Notes: a model not told the origin generated them from the letters alone. A stretch of 64,000 nt of DNA from Methylorubrum sp. B1-46 (GCF_021117295.1 NZ_CP088247.1:1937001-2001000); one strand, 5' to 3'. Shown: positions 36,490-45,132, numbered from the stretch's first letter. Translations and numbers: made by a program.

Positions 36490-36524
36490 GGCGTCCCTCC
36501 CGCGGGCCCGCTGTTCTCGAAGTG

Positions 36525-36564
36525 AAAGACCCGCCGGGCGATGTTTCGCGCCCGGCGGGTCTTT
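36525..36564. terminator. Intrinsic terminator (PagL-like gene)
   Basis: A perfect 16-base stem (AAAGACCCGCCGGGCG with CGCCCGGCGGGTCTTT) around ATGTTTCG, 43 bases after the PagL-like stop on the minus strand. The T-tail is short (TTTC), so efficiency is uncertain. Confidence 0.75.
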
Positions 36565-36606
36565 GCAAGCCGTAAAAGTCCGACAGGCCGCGAAAGCGGC
36601 CGGCGG

Positions 36607-37245
36607 TCAGAAGGTGTAGCCGAGCTTGCCGCCGAAATTGGTCAGGCCGCGGTTGTCGCCGCACAGGCCGGCATTCGACATGTGCTCGACGGTGGCCATC
36701 ACGCTCCAGTGCTCGTCGATGCGGAAGCCGAGCGCGGCCGCCTCGCGGAACAGCGGGTTGCAGCCCAAAGCATTGAAGCCGTAGGGCGCGTTCGCCTTCA
36801 GGCCGGTATAGCCGTTATGCGCTGCGCCGCCGAAGAAGCCTTCGAGGAAGACGCGCCGGTTCAGGGTCTCGGGGAAGAGGTCCACGGTCCATGTCGCGCC
36901 GATATAGGCGTAGCTGGTGCGGCCGCCGGTGTTGTAGCTGCCGCCCACCGTCGGACGCGGCACGAAGGCCTGCCAGAACGGGTCGGTGGTGATCTGCGGC
37001 TTGGCGAACAGGATTTCGCCGTTGACGTTCGCGGTGCTGAAGCCCGGAAGCTTGCCCTCGGCGCTGCCCGGATCCTGAACCGAGCCGCCGATGCGAACCT
37101 CGGACACGATGGAGTAGGGCTGGACGGGAGCGAAGTAGGGCGGCGGTGCGGGAGCCCGGGCGGCGCGGAGATCGGCGGCCTGCGTGGCCGTGACGGCCGT
37201 GCCGGCGAGGACGCCGACGAGAATCCGGGCAAGAGGTGACTTCAT
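36607..37245 (-). CDS. PagL-like lipid A 3-O-deacylase / acyloxyacyl hydrolase
   Basis: An outer-membrane beta-barrel of 212 residues with signal peptide (MKSPLARILVGVLAGTAVTATQAA). The C-terminus has VMATVEHMSNAGLCGDNRGLTNFGGKLGYTF, matching the PagL catalytic site (His-Ser in E/F-x-H-x-S-N) and a terminal Phe. PagL removes the 3-O acyl chain from lipid A. Residues 40-150 alternate in strand pattern (YAYIGATWTVDLFPE, RVFLEGFFGGAAHNGYTG). ATG 37245 is preferred over 37269 because it starts the signal peptide. Single gene. Confidence 0.75.
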   Translation of the reverse strand: MKSPLARILVGVLAGTAVTATQAADLRAARAPAPPPYFAPVQPYSIVSEVRIGGSVQDPGSAEGKLPGFSTANVNGEILFAKPQITTDPFWQAFVPRPTVGGSYNTGGRTSYAYIGATWTVDLFPETLNRRVFLEGFFGGAAHNGYTGLKANAPYGFNALGCNPLFREAAALGFRIDEHWSVMATVEHMSNAGLCGDNRGLTNFGGKLGYTF

Positions 37246-37512
37246 CGGCGGTCGATCCGTCCGTTTCAACCCGCCTCGAATATCACGGCGCCTGAGGCAC
37301 AGCCCGCGGATTCATCCGGCTCCGCCGCTTTTGCCGCCGCGGTGGGGCGTGGACGCCACACTCTGAGCGTGCCTCTTCTCAGCCCTCATGCGCGTCCGCG
37401 ACGCGGCGGTGATCGCGCAAGGTGCAGTCTTCGCTCCCGTGCATCCGCTGGCACCCTCTCGCGTTGAGCTGAACGGTCTCATCTCGGCGATAGACCGGAG
37501 CTGGAGGAAGCG

Positions 37513-38004
37513 ATGCGGACGACGACGGGCATGGTGGGTGCGATGGTGCTGGCTGCCGGCATGGGGCCGGCCCAGGCCGAGGACGATACCCGGCTGAACG
37601 GGCTGTGGAAGCTCGTCTCCTACGAGGTCGAGGTGCGCCAGAACGGCGAGAAGCTGCCGGTGATGGGCAAGCAGCCGACCGGCTACGCCTACGTCACGCC
37701 GGAGAAGCGCATCTTCTTCATCCTGACCGGGGAGGGCCGCAAGCCCGCCGAGACCGAGGCGCAGCGTGCCGCCCTGATGAGCACCCTCGTCTCCTATTCC
37801 GGGAAGATCAGCCTCGACGGTGACAGCTGGACGGCCGATGTCGACGTTGCCTGGGATCCGAAATGGGTCGGCACGAAACAGACCCGGATGTTCAAGATCG
37901 AGGGCGACCGGCTTCAGGTGCTGACCCCCTGGCGCGTCATGCCGAACTGGGCTGATCGGGGCGAAACCCGCAGCATCGTCACCTTCGAACGCGGCAAGGA
38001 GTGA
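37513..38004 (+). CDS. Exported lipocalin-like domain protein
   Basis: A 163-residue protein with signal peptide (MVGAMVLAAGMGPAQA, cleavage at about 23) and a lipocalin-like barrel: LNGLWKLVSYEVEVRQNGEKLPVMGKQPTGYAYVTPEKRIFFILTGEGRKPAETEAQRAALMSTLVSYSGKISLDGDSWTADVDVAWDP fits the Lipocalin_5-type domain. Expected in the periplasm, perhaps binding a small hydrophobic ligand. The Shine-Dalgarno CTGGAGGAAG is strong. Ligand and role unknown. Confidence 0.8.
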   Translation: MRTTTGMVGAMVLAAGMGPAQAEDDTRLNGLWKLVSYEVEVRQNGEKLPVMGKQPTGYAYVTPEKRIFFILTGEGRKPAETEAQRAALMSTLVSYSGKISLDGDSWTADVDVAWDPKWVGTKQTRMFKIEGDRLQVLTPWRVMPNWADRGETRSIVTFERGKE

Positions 38005-38057
38005 CCGGAACGCTGCCCAGGATATGGAATCCGGGGCAACGCGCTCCTCTTGTCATT

Positions 38058-38098
38058 GCATCGTGCCGAAAGCCGGCGGCCGCCTTTCGGGACGATGC
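38058..38098. repeat. Dispersed palindrome, family A, symmetric copy
   Basis: GCATCGTGCCGAAAG and CTTTCGGGACGATGC form arms with a single mismatch around CCGGCGGCCGC. It occupies the space between the convergent lipocalin and HIG1 genes. Confidence 0.85.
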
Positions 38099-38115
38099 TC
38101 GAGAGGGGGCGGCGC

Positions 38116-38301
38116 TCAGGCCGCCCGCCACCACACCACGCCCATGATGACGATGATCGCCACGAACTGCAGGAGCACGCGCAGGCGCATCAGCTTCTGC
38201 GAGAGGTTGGCGCTGCCGCCCCGCATCATGTTGACGAGGCCGAGGAGGAGCACCACGGCCACGGCGAGGCAGGCGAGAAGGACGAGCTGGTTGGCGGACA
38301 T
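38116..38301 (-). CDS. HIG1-domain twin-transmembrane protein
   Basis: A 61-residue protein with two membrane helices (LVLLACLAVAVVLLLGLVNMM and VLLQFVAIIVIMGVVWW) joined by RGGSANLSQKLMRLR. The SQKLMRLRVLLQFVAI segment is the HIG1 (hypoxia-induced gene 1) signature; homologues bind respiratory supercomplexes or cytochrome oxidase. It follows the TIGR02302 gene after 65 bases containing a small palindrome. Confidence 0.85.
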   Translation of the reverse strand: MSANQLVLLACLAVAVVLLLGLVNMMRGGSANLSQKLMRLRVLLQFVAIIVIMGVVWWRAA

Positions 38302-38321
38302 GGGTCGGTGATCTCGTGAGG

Positions 38322-38343
38322 ACCGTGCTCACGCGAGGACGGT
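38322..38343. repeat. Dispersed palindrome, family C, short copy
   Basis: ACCGTGCTC and GAGGACGGT pair around ACGC with one mismatch. The same ACCGTtCTC...GAGgACGGT core occurs twice at 46409-46515. Confidence 0.6.
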
Positions 38344-38366
38344 CCGAAGGGTGGTTCGTTACAGCG

Positions 38367-41054
38367 TCAGTTCCGGCGCAGCAGGCGCTCGAAATAATCG
38401 AGTTCCTCCTGCGGACGCGAGGGGTCGCCGAGCTTGCGCCGCAACTCCTCCATGATCCGCCGGGCGCGCTGCACCGCGGATTCGTCGGCATTGGGCACCC
38501 TGACATTGCCGTTGGAGAGGTCGCGCCCGCGGGTCGGGCGGCCGAGGGGATCGTCGTCGGCGGAGCCCGAGCGGCCCTGCCGGCCCGGCGACTGCCCGTC
38601 CTTCTCGCCCTCGCCCTGTCCCTCGCCCTCGGCCATCTGCTGCATCTGCTTCTGCATGCCCTCGGCGCCGCGCTTCAAGCCGTCGAGGGCGCGGCCCTGG
38701 GCGTCCACCGCGTCACCGCTGCGGCCGCGGCCGAGCGCCTCCTCGGCCTCGCGCATCGCCTCCTCGGCATCGGCGAGACCTTCCTCGCCCTGAAGCCCCT
38801 GCTGCTTCATCCGGTTCTTGAGATCCTGGAGCTGCTCGCGCAGCCCCTGCTGGCGCTGGCCCATGCTCTGGCCCTGCTGCCCGCCGCCCTGCCCCTGCTG
38901 GCCTTGACCTTGCTGGCCCTGTTGCCCCTGGCCCCGCTGCCCCTGTTGTCCCTCGCCCTGCTGACCGCGCTGGCCCTGTTGCCCCTGCTGCTGGCCCGGC
39001 TGCGGCCGCTGGCGCTGGCCGGGGCGCTGCTGGCCCTGCTGGCCTTCCTTGTAGGTCTCGTCGCGCAGCTCCTGCTGCTCGCGGGACATCTTATCGAGCT
39101 CGTCGAGCTGCCGGTTCATCTCGGCCATGCCGCCATCGGGCTTCTGGCCGCCCTCGGCGTTCTGGAGGTTTTCGAGCACGTTGCGGAGCTGTTCGAGCAG
39201 ACGCTGGGCTTCTGCCGTGTCGCCGCGCTGCATCGCCTCCTGCATGTCCTTGATCATCTTCTCGAGATCGTCGGGCGTGACGGTCTGGCCGTTCTGCTGC
39301 TGTTGCTGACGCTCCGATTGCTGCCGGTTCTGCGGCTTCGCCCGCTGGGCGAACTCCTTCATGAATTTGTCGAGGGCCTGTTTCAGATCCTCGGTCAGCT
39401 TCTTGATCTCCTCGTCCGGCGCGTTGCGCTCGATCGCCTCCTTGAGGCGGTCCTGGGCGGCGCGCAGGGTTTTCTCGGCATCCGAGAGGTCGCCGTCCTC
39501 GATCTTGAGGGCCATTTCCCACAGGAGGTCGGCGACGCTTGTGAGATCCTCGTCCGACTTCGCCACGCGCAGGCGGTTGGCGGCGGTGGTGAGCCCGAGG
39601 AAGATGCCGGGCTGCGGCGTGAAACGCTCCGGGGCGATCCGCAGGGCATCAAGAGCGGTCTGGACGCGGGCACGATCCGCGTCGGGCGCGGTCACGAGGC
39701 GGCGGCGCTCCTCGGCGAGCGCGCGGGCGAGCGGCTGGGTGAAGGGGCGCGCTGGCAGCACGATCTCGGCGGTCTCGGTGCGGCCCTCCTGCCCGGCCTC
39801 GTCGCGGACCACGAGGGTGAGCTTCACCCGCGCGCCGGACCAGGGATTGTCGGTGAGATCGACCAGCGTCTTGGTCTCGGTCTCGCCGGTGGCGTCGGTG
39901 GGAAGCGCCAGCCCGATCTTGGGCACGGGCACGAGTGAGCGGCCGGCCTTCAGCGGCTCGACCAGCCCTTCGGCAGAGGCGATGCCGTAATCGTCCTTGG
40001 CGCGATAAGTGAGGTTGAAGGTGCCGCGGCCGTTGACCTCCAGCTCACCGACCCGGCTCACTTCCGGGGCGCGGTCGGGGATGGTCTCGATCACGAGGCG
40101 CTGCGGCTCCGAACCGGAGGCGGCGATGCCGAGCTCGGCGGTGCCCCCAGTGAGCCGGAAGCGTTCCTCCTGCAGGCTGGCGCGGGTCTCGCTCGCCTGA
40201 GCACCGCTCTGCGGCGCCGGCCGGCTGGAGGCGGCTTTCTCGTCCTTCGGGATCGGTACCAGGGCGGCGTTCGGGGTCAGCTCCGCCTCGCCCTGGCCGG
40301 CGATGCGCACGATCAAGGTGGAATTGACCGGCGCGCGCAGGTGCTGCACCGCGTCCTTGGCTGCGCCCGACATCGTCACGATCAACGGCGGCACGCGGGT
40401 GTAGATCGGCGGGTCGATCCAGCCATCGACACGGAAGCTCGGCGCGGCGGCCTGCGGCGTGCGCCAGTCGAAGGCGGCGGCGACGCGCCCGCGCCATTCC
40501 GGGCCGGCAACGAACAGGGCGGCGAGCGCCGCGACGAGAACGCCGGCGCGGAGCGCCAGGGGATCGTGGCCGGGCATATGCGGGCGCGGGCGCCCGGCCT
40601 TCAGTCGCGCGACCGCCGCGGCGGCCCGCGACTGATGCAGGGCCCACAGGGCGCGGGTGACCGGGTCGCTCTGGCCGACAGCCAGGGTGTCCTCGATGGA
40701 CGAGGCCGGGTCGTGCGCGCTTCCGCCCTGCCGGGTGGCTTCCCGGTCGATGCGGGCGAGCGCCTCGCGGCGGCTCAAGGGGCGCAGGCGAAGGGCCGGC
40801 AGCAGCGCCGCGACGAACAGGAGGGCGAACAGCCCGAGCCCAACGATCCGCCAGAGCGGCGACAGATCGAGCCACACCCCGAGCCACGAGACAGCCAGAA
40901 AGGCGAGGACGACGCCGAGGCCGCGCCAGAGCACCGGCCAAGCCCGCTCCCACAATCCTGCCGCCCGCGCCCGCGCTACCAGCTGGTCGAGGCGGCGGCG
41001 CGCCGCGCCCTGGCGGTTATCGCTCGCGGAGATCGTCCGTTCGGCCTCGCTCAT
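38367..41054 (-). CDS. TIGR02302 family membrane protein (DUF4175)
   Basis: An 895-residue protein found mainly in alphaproteobacteria. The N-terminus has three membrane segments (about 40-60, 65-85, 165-185: WPVLWRGLGVVLAFLAVSWLGVWL; IVGLGLFALLFVAALLPAL; ALRAGVLVAALAALFVAG). Then come long strand-rich extracytoplasmic domains, including IDPPIYTRVPPLIVTMSG and a helical region. About residues 670-760 are a Gln/Gly/Arg-rich, GQQGQ-type low-complexity tract (38820-39060), followed by an acidic helix (ADAEEAMREAEEALGRG) and RRIMEELRRKLGDPSRPQEELDYFERLLRRN at the end. A periplasmic scaffold role is plausible; function unknown. Confidence 0.88.
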   Translation of the reverse strand: MSEAERTISASDNRQGAARRRLDQLVARARAAGLWERAWPVLWRGLGVVLAFLAVSWLGVWLDLSPLWRIVGLGLFALLFVAALLPALRLRPLSRREALARIDREATRQGGSAHDPASSIEDTLAVGQSDPVTRALWALHQSRAAAAVARLKAGRPRPHMPGHDPLALRAGVLVAALAALFVAGPEWRGRVAAAFDWRTPQAAAPSFRVDGWIDPPIYTRVPPLIVTMSGAAKDAVQHLRAPVNSTLIVRIAGQGEAELTPNAALVPIPKDEKAASSRPAPQSGAQASETRASLQEERFRLTGGTAELGIAASGSEPQRLVIETIPDRAPEVSRVGELEVNGRGTFNLTYRAKDDYGIASAEGLVEPLKAGRSLVPVPKIGLALPTDATGETETKTLVDLTDNPWSGARVKLTLVVRDEAGQEGRTETAEIVLPARPFTQPLARALAEERRRLVTAPDADRARVQTALDALRIAPERFTPQPGIFLGLTTAANRLRVAKSDEDLTSVADLLWEMALKIEDGDLSDAEKTLRAAQDRLKEAIERNAPDEEIKKLTEDLKQALDKFMKEFAQRAKPQNRQQSERQQQQQNGQTVTPDDLEKMIKDMQEAMQRGDTAEAQRLLEQLRNVLENLQNAEGGQKPDGGMAEMNRQLDELDKMSREQQELRDETYKEGQQGQQRPGQRQRPQPGQQQGQQGQRGQQGEGQQGQRGQGQQGQQGQGQQGQGGGQQGQSMGQRQQGLREQLQDLKNRMKQQGLQGEEGLADAEEAMREAEEALGRGRSGDAVDAQGRALDGLKRGAEGMQKQMQQMAEGEGQGEGEKDGQSPGRQGRSGSADDDPLGRPTRGRDLSNGNVRVPNADESAVQRARRIMEELRRKLGDPSRPQEELDYFERLLRRN

Positions 41055-41174
41055 CGTGTCCGGTCGCGGCTCCCACGGGCGCCGGGCAGAGGCGCCCCGC
41101 GCACGAATGAGGAAGCTAGCATGGTGACGGGCAGGCTCCGCCGGGTCAAATCCGCCCAGTCGCGCTCGGGCCGC

Positions 41175-42269
41175 TCATGCCGCGGCGCGCGAGAGGTCAC
41201 GGCCGATCCGTGCGGCCAGCGGCACGCTCGCTTGGTTCTTGCCCTTGGCCTCGATCTCGAAATCGGTCCAGGCGAGGTGGCGAGCGACCAGAGCGTTGAC
41301 CGCCTCGTTCCACATCAGGTCGGAATGCGCCGCGAGATCCCGCCAGGAATGACCCTCGTCGGAGAGGGCCGGATAATCCGGCAGCGCGGCCGGGTCATGC
41401 TCCGGCAGCAGTGTTTCCCGTGAAACACTGATGTGGCTCACCGGCCGCACGCCGCGCCAGGAGGCGATCACCGCCTGGATGCGGGGATCGCCGGGCTCGA
41501 TGTATTCGCCACGGCTCTCGACCCAGTGGTGGTGCAGGTCGAGCACCACCGGGACTCGGTCGCCGAGCCGTAGGACCGCGTCGAGGCCGAACAGCGACTC
41601 GTCGTTCTCGACGGTGAGAAGGTTGCGTGCGGTTTCCGAGATCAGCGACAGGCTCTCGCGGAAACCTTCGATGCCGGGCTCGCGTCCGCCGATGTGGATG
41701 TTCACGTGCGCGCCGAACGGGTGCCAACCCGAGCCGTAGCCCAGCATCGCCATCACCTCGGCATGATATTCCAGTTCGGCGATACCGTTCGTCTGCGCGT
41801 TCGGGTTGCGCGAGGCGATGATACAGAACGGGCCGGGGTGCATGCTGAGCCGCACATCCCCCGCCCGCGCCTGCTCGCCGATCCGGGCGAGGCCGGTCTC
41901 GATCAGGGTGCGCATCGGAACCTGCGCGTAGAGCGGCGCGGCCACCGGATGGGTGTAGCCGGGTAGGACCGAGCTCGCCATGCGCAGGAGACGCTCCAAG
42001 GGCGGTCTGGCCGAAACCCAGGCGATCTGACGCTCAAGCGCCGCGAGATTATGGCGCACCACGCTCTCCAGCTTCTCATAGCGCGCGGCCGGGCCGAGGC
42101 GCTCCAGATGCGCCATCGTCACCGTGCCGAGATTCATCAGCTTGGCCGCGTCTTTGGCGGCCTTCAGGGTTTTGTGGGCCGGGTCCGGATCGGGGATGAA
42201 GGTGCAGCAGAAGCCGAGGCGGGGCGGCTCGGGCGGGTTCGGCTCGGAACGGTTCGGTTTGCGCGACAT
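41175..42269 (-). CDS. uvsE: UV damage endonuclease (UVDE/UvsE)
   Basis: Cuts 5' to cyclobutane dimers and 6-4 photoproducts, an alternative to nucleotide excision repair. The 364 residues form a TIM barrel: LGFCCTF at the start, MHPGPFCIIASRNP (metal-binding His), MLGYGSGWHPFGAHVNIHIGG, LLTVENDESLFGLDAVL (Glu), VVLDLHHHWVES, and SVSRETLLPEHD. ATG 42269 avoids a low-quality extension to 42356. It follows pxpC by 46 bases, likely in the same transcript, though no functional link is known. Confidence 0.93.
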   Translation of the reverse strand: MSRKPNRSEPNPPEPPRLGFCCTFIPDPDPAHKTLKAAKDAAKLMNLGTVTMAHLERLGPAARYEKLESVVRHNLAALERQIAWVSARPPLERLLRMASSVLPGYTHPVAAPLYAQVPMRTLIETGLARIGEQARAGDVRLSMHPGPFCIIASRNPNAQTNGIAELEYHAEVMAMLGYGSGWHPFGAHVNIHIGGREPGIEGFRESLSLISETARNLLTVENDESLFGLDAVLRLGDRVPVVLDLHHHWVESRGEYIEPGDPRIQAVIASWRGVRPVSHISVSRETLLPEHDPAALPDYPALSDEGHSWRDLAAHSDLMWNEAVNALVARHLAWTDFEIEAKGKNQASVPLAARIGRDLSRAAA

Positions 42270-42315
42270 GGGCCGATAACGCGTCAGGGCAGGCTTCGGC
42301 CCCCGGCGGAAAACA

Positions 42316-43335
42316 TCAATCCTCCGCGCGTAGGGCGTCCACCGCCGCGCCCGCAAGGTTGGCCGCCATCAGCCGCTCGGCCTCGCTCTCGACCGGCCTG
42401 ACGCGGGCGTGGAGTGCCGCGATCCGGGCCGCCTGTTCGCGGGCGAGGCGGGTGGCCGTGGCGAGATCGACCGCCTCGAACCGAACGGTCTCGCCGGGGC
42501 GACGCTGGGCGATCCGCCGGAGGTCGGCGGAGATCACGGTGGCGATCTTCGGATAGCCGCCGGTGGTCTGGCGGTCGGCGAGCAGGACGATGGGGCGCCC
42601 CGAGCCCGGCACCTGCACCGAGCCCGCCACGGTGGCGTCGGAGACGATGTTGAAGCCGGTGGGACCGTGGGCGATCTCCGGACCGTCGAGCTGGTAGCCC
42701 ATCCGGTCGGCGCGGTTCGAGACGGTGAAGGCCTGGCCGAGGAAGGTCGCGAGGCCGGCTCGCGAAAAATGATCGTCCTGGGGGCCGAGGACGACGCGGA
42801 TCGGCGCCTCGCGCTCCAGCGCGATCGCGTCGAGGCCGATCTCCGCCTCGCCGTGATTCGAGGGGGTGAGAGGCAGGCGGTCGCCCTCGCGCAGGGCGCG
42901 TCCGTCGAGACCGCCGAGCGCCGCGCGCTGATGCAGGGCGCGGCTTCCCATCACGCTGCGGACGGTGAATCCACCGGAGATCGCGAGCGCGGCGAACACG
43001 CCCTCGCGCGGGCGCTCGACCGTCAGCTCGGAGCCCTCCCGCAGGATGAAGGAGCGGTGCCCGGCCACCGGCTCGCCGTCGAGGCGCAGCCCGCTCGGCG
43101 CGCCGGCCAGCGCGAGGCGCGCCGCGCCGCCTTCAATCCGCAGGCGCGCCCCGGCGAGGCCGAGTTCGAGCGCCGCCGCATCGGGCGGATTGCCGACGAG
43201 GACGTTGGCCGCGGCGTGGGCGAGCGGGTCCATCGGCCCCGACGCCGAGAGCCCGAAGCGCAGGTAGCCGCGCCGGCCGCCATCCTGGATCGAGGCTGCG
43301 CCGGTGAGGCGGATGAGGTGAAGGCGGGCGCTCAC
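42316..43335 (-). CDS. pxpC: 5-oxoprolinase subunit C / carboxyltransferase-domain protein
   Basis: Partner of PxpB in ATP-dependent opening of 5-oxoproline to glutamate, or a related amide hydrolase (AHS2 domain). The 339 residues begin LHLIRLTGAASIQDGGRRGYLRFGLSASGPMDPLAHAAANVLVGN, a diagnostic block; DRMGYQLDGPEI, SGRPIVLLADRQTTGGYPKIATVISADLRRIAQRRPGETVRF follow. GTG 43335 overlaps the pxpB stop in GTGA. No pxpA-like (LamB/YcsF) gene is in the window. Allophanate hydrolase-like function cannot be excluded. Confidence 0.93.
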   Translation of the reverse strand: MSARLHLIRLTGAASIQDGGRRGYLRFGLSASGPMDPLAHAAANVLVGNPPDAAALELGLAGARLRIEGGAARLALAGAPSGLRLDGEPVAGHRSFILREGSELTVERPREGVFAALAISGGFTVRSVMGSRALHQRAALGGLDGRALREGDRLPLTPSNHGEAEIGLDAIALEREAPIRVVLGPQDDHFSRAGLATFLGQAFTVSNRADRMGYQLDGPEIAHGPTGFNIVSDATVAGSVQVPGSGRPIVLLADRQTTGGYPKIATVISADLRRIAQRRPGETVRFEAVDLATATRLAREQAARIAALHARVRPVESEAERLMAANLAGAAVDALRAED

Positions 43336-44084
43336 ACCTCGCACAGTTCGGCCACCGGCTCACCGGCCTCCGCTGCGGCAGCGAGCGCGTCCCAGCGCCG
43401 GGCCGGTATCGGGACGAAGCGGACCCGGTCGCCGGGGCGGAGCAGGAAGACGGGGTCGCGCTCCGGCACGAAGGTCTTTTCGGGGGTTCGCCCGAGAAGA
43501 TGCCAGCCGCTCGGGGCCGCGATGCTCGCCACCAGCGCCTGAGCGCCGCCGATGGAAATGGTGCCGGCCGGCGTCACCGGGCGCGGGCTCGGGCGGCGCG
43601 TGAGGGCGAGACCGGGGTCGAGCCCTTCGAGATAGGCGTAGCCCGGCATGAAGCCGATCATCGCGACCCGGTACTCGGGTGCGCTGTGTCGCTCGATTAC
43701 CGCGTCGGGCGCGAGCCCGTGATGGGCGGCGACCGCCTCGAGATCGATCCCGAACTCACCGCCATAGACCACGGGAATGCGCCACAGCCGCGAACTCGGC
43801 ACCGCCGCGAGCGGCTCACCCGCGAGCGCCAGGACGGCACGGCCGAGCTCGGCCGGGTCGGCGCACAGCGGATCGAGATGGACGGTCAGCGAGCGGTAGG
43901 TCGGCACCGTCTCCACGATGCCGGGCAGCGCACGCGCGGCGAGCGCCGCGTCAAGGGCGAGAACGCGGGCGCTGAGACCCGCGTCGATCGATGCGCCGAA
44001 CTCAATGGTGAAGGCGGTGTCCCCGCAGGCGAGAAGCCGCGGCACGGGGTCCGCCCTGATCGATTGCGTCATGACCGATGGCAT
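43332..44084 (-). CDS. pxpB: 5-oxoprolinase subunit B / AHS1-domain protein
   Basis: First of the pair (AHS1/KipI family). The 250 residues show RLLACGDTAFTIEFG, TYRSLTVHLDP, RIPVVYGGEFGIDLEAVAAHHG, MIGFMPGYAYLEGLDPGLALTRRPSPRPVTPAGTISIGGAQALVASIAAPSGWHLLGRTP, all typical. The start could be ATG 44084 or ATG 44072; neither has a strong Shine-Dalgarno. Family B repeat lies 50 bases upstream, between this gene and cheR. Confidence 0.92.
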   Translation of the reverse strand: MPSVMTQSIRADPVPRLLACGDTAFTIEFGASIDAGLSARVLALDAALAARALPGIVETVPTYRSLTVHLDPLCADPAELGRAVLALAGEPLAAVPSSRLWRIPVVYGGEFGIDLEAVAAHHGLAPDAVIERHSAPEYRVAMIGFMPGYAYLEGLDPGLALTRRPSPRPVTPAGTISIGGAQALVASIAAPSGWHLLGRTPEKTFVPERDPVFLLRPGDRVRFVPIPARRWDALAAAAEAGEPVAELCEV

Positions 44085-44134
44085 CTTGGCCGGCAGGCTA
44101 ACCGATCCGGCGGCTTGCCGCGAGGCGATGCGTT

Positions 44135-44278
44135 CATACCAAATCCGTTCAATCCCTTCGGGATGGCGGATTTGGGCTTCGGCAGGATCCCATCGCGCCC
44201 GCGCGATGGGGGCCTCCTCAAGCGCCGCGCGGGCTTGCTGATCCGCGCCCCGCTCTGATCGAGCGGAGACCGTATCAG
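44135..44278 (-). repeat. Dispersed repeat, family B, copy 2
   Basis: 144 bases matching 6021-6128, with 36 extra bases in the middle that carry their own hairpin (CCCATCGCGC with GCGCGATGGG). The end supplies TGA for cheR in the minus direction, exactly as the other copy does for its neighbour. Confidence 0.85.
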
Positions 44279-45132
44279 AACCCCGCCGCGAGGCGGTGGG
44301 GCGTCGCCGCGCGCCCGGTGGCCGCGGACTGGCGGTAGAGGCCGCGGTGCTGGGAATCCGGCACGAGGGCCTCGGTCAGGCCGATCACGGTCTCGGCCGC
44401 CCCCAGCAGAAGCGCACCGTCGGGGGTGAGCGTCTTGGCGATCCGCTCCAGCACGTCGGTCTTGGTCGGCGCGTCGAAGTAGATCAGCACGTTGCGGCAG
44501 TAGACGATGTCGAACTGGCCGAGATGCTCGAACGGGCTCAGCAGGTTGAGCGGCCTGAAGCTCACCATGTTGGCCAGCGCCGGGCTGATCCGCCACTGCT
44601 CGCCGACCTGGGTGAAGTGCTTCACGAGAAGCTGGACGGGGAGGCCGCGCTGCACCTCGAAATGGCTGTAGAGGCCGAGGCGCGCCTTCTCCAGCACCTC
44701 CGTCGAGAGGTCGGTGCCGACGATCTCGATCTGCCAGCCGGCGAGCTGCGCCGCGGCGTCCTGGATCATCATCGCCAGCGAGTACGGCTCCTGTCCCGTG
44801 GAGGCCGCCGCCGACCAGATCCGCAACCGGCGCTGGGCGCCGCGGGCGGCGATGGCCTTGGGCAACAGCACGTCGCGGAACAGGTCGAACGGCGCCCGGT
44901 CGCGGAAGAAGAACGTCTCGTTGGTGGTCATCGCCTCGACCACCGCCCGCTCCAGCGGGCCCTCCCGCGACAGGCGCAAGGTGCCGACGAGGTCGCTCAG
45001 CGTGTTGATCCCGAAGCGGCGGCAGACCGGAGTGAGCCGGCTCTCCACCAGATAGCGCTTCTCCGCGCCGAGGCTCAGCCCGGATCGCTTCTTCAGGTAG
45101 TCGCGCAGGAAGGCGAAATCCGCTTCGGTCAT
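44275..45132 (-). CDS. cheR: Chemotaxis protein methyltransferase CheR
   Basis: S-adenosylmethionine-dependent methyltransferase that adds methyl groups to glutamates of chemoreceptors. The 285 residues hold the N-terminal helical domain (FAFLRDYLKKRSGLSLGAEKRYLVESRL), TTNETFFFRD, the SAM loop IWSAAASTGQEPYSLAMMI, IVGTDLST and FDIVYCRNVLIYFD. ATG 45132 is shared with the cheB stop (TGATG). Its own TGA is provided by the adjoining repeat. Last gene of the chemotaxis operon. Confidence 0.96.
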   Translation of the reverse strand: MTEADFAFLRDYLKKRSGLSLGAEKRYLVESRLTPVCRRFGINTLSDLVGTLRLSREGPLERAVVEAMTTNETFFFRDRAPFDLFRDVLLPKAIAARGAQRRLRIWSAAASTGQEPYSLAMMIQDAAAQLAGWQIEIVGTDLSTEVLEKARLGLYSHFEVQRGLPVQLLVKHFTQVGEQWRISPALANMVSFRPLNLLSPFEHLGQFDIVYCRNVLIYFDAPTKTDVLERIAKTLTPDGALLLGAAETVIGLTEALVPDSQHRGLYRQSAATGRAATPHRLAAGF

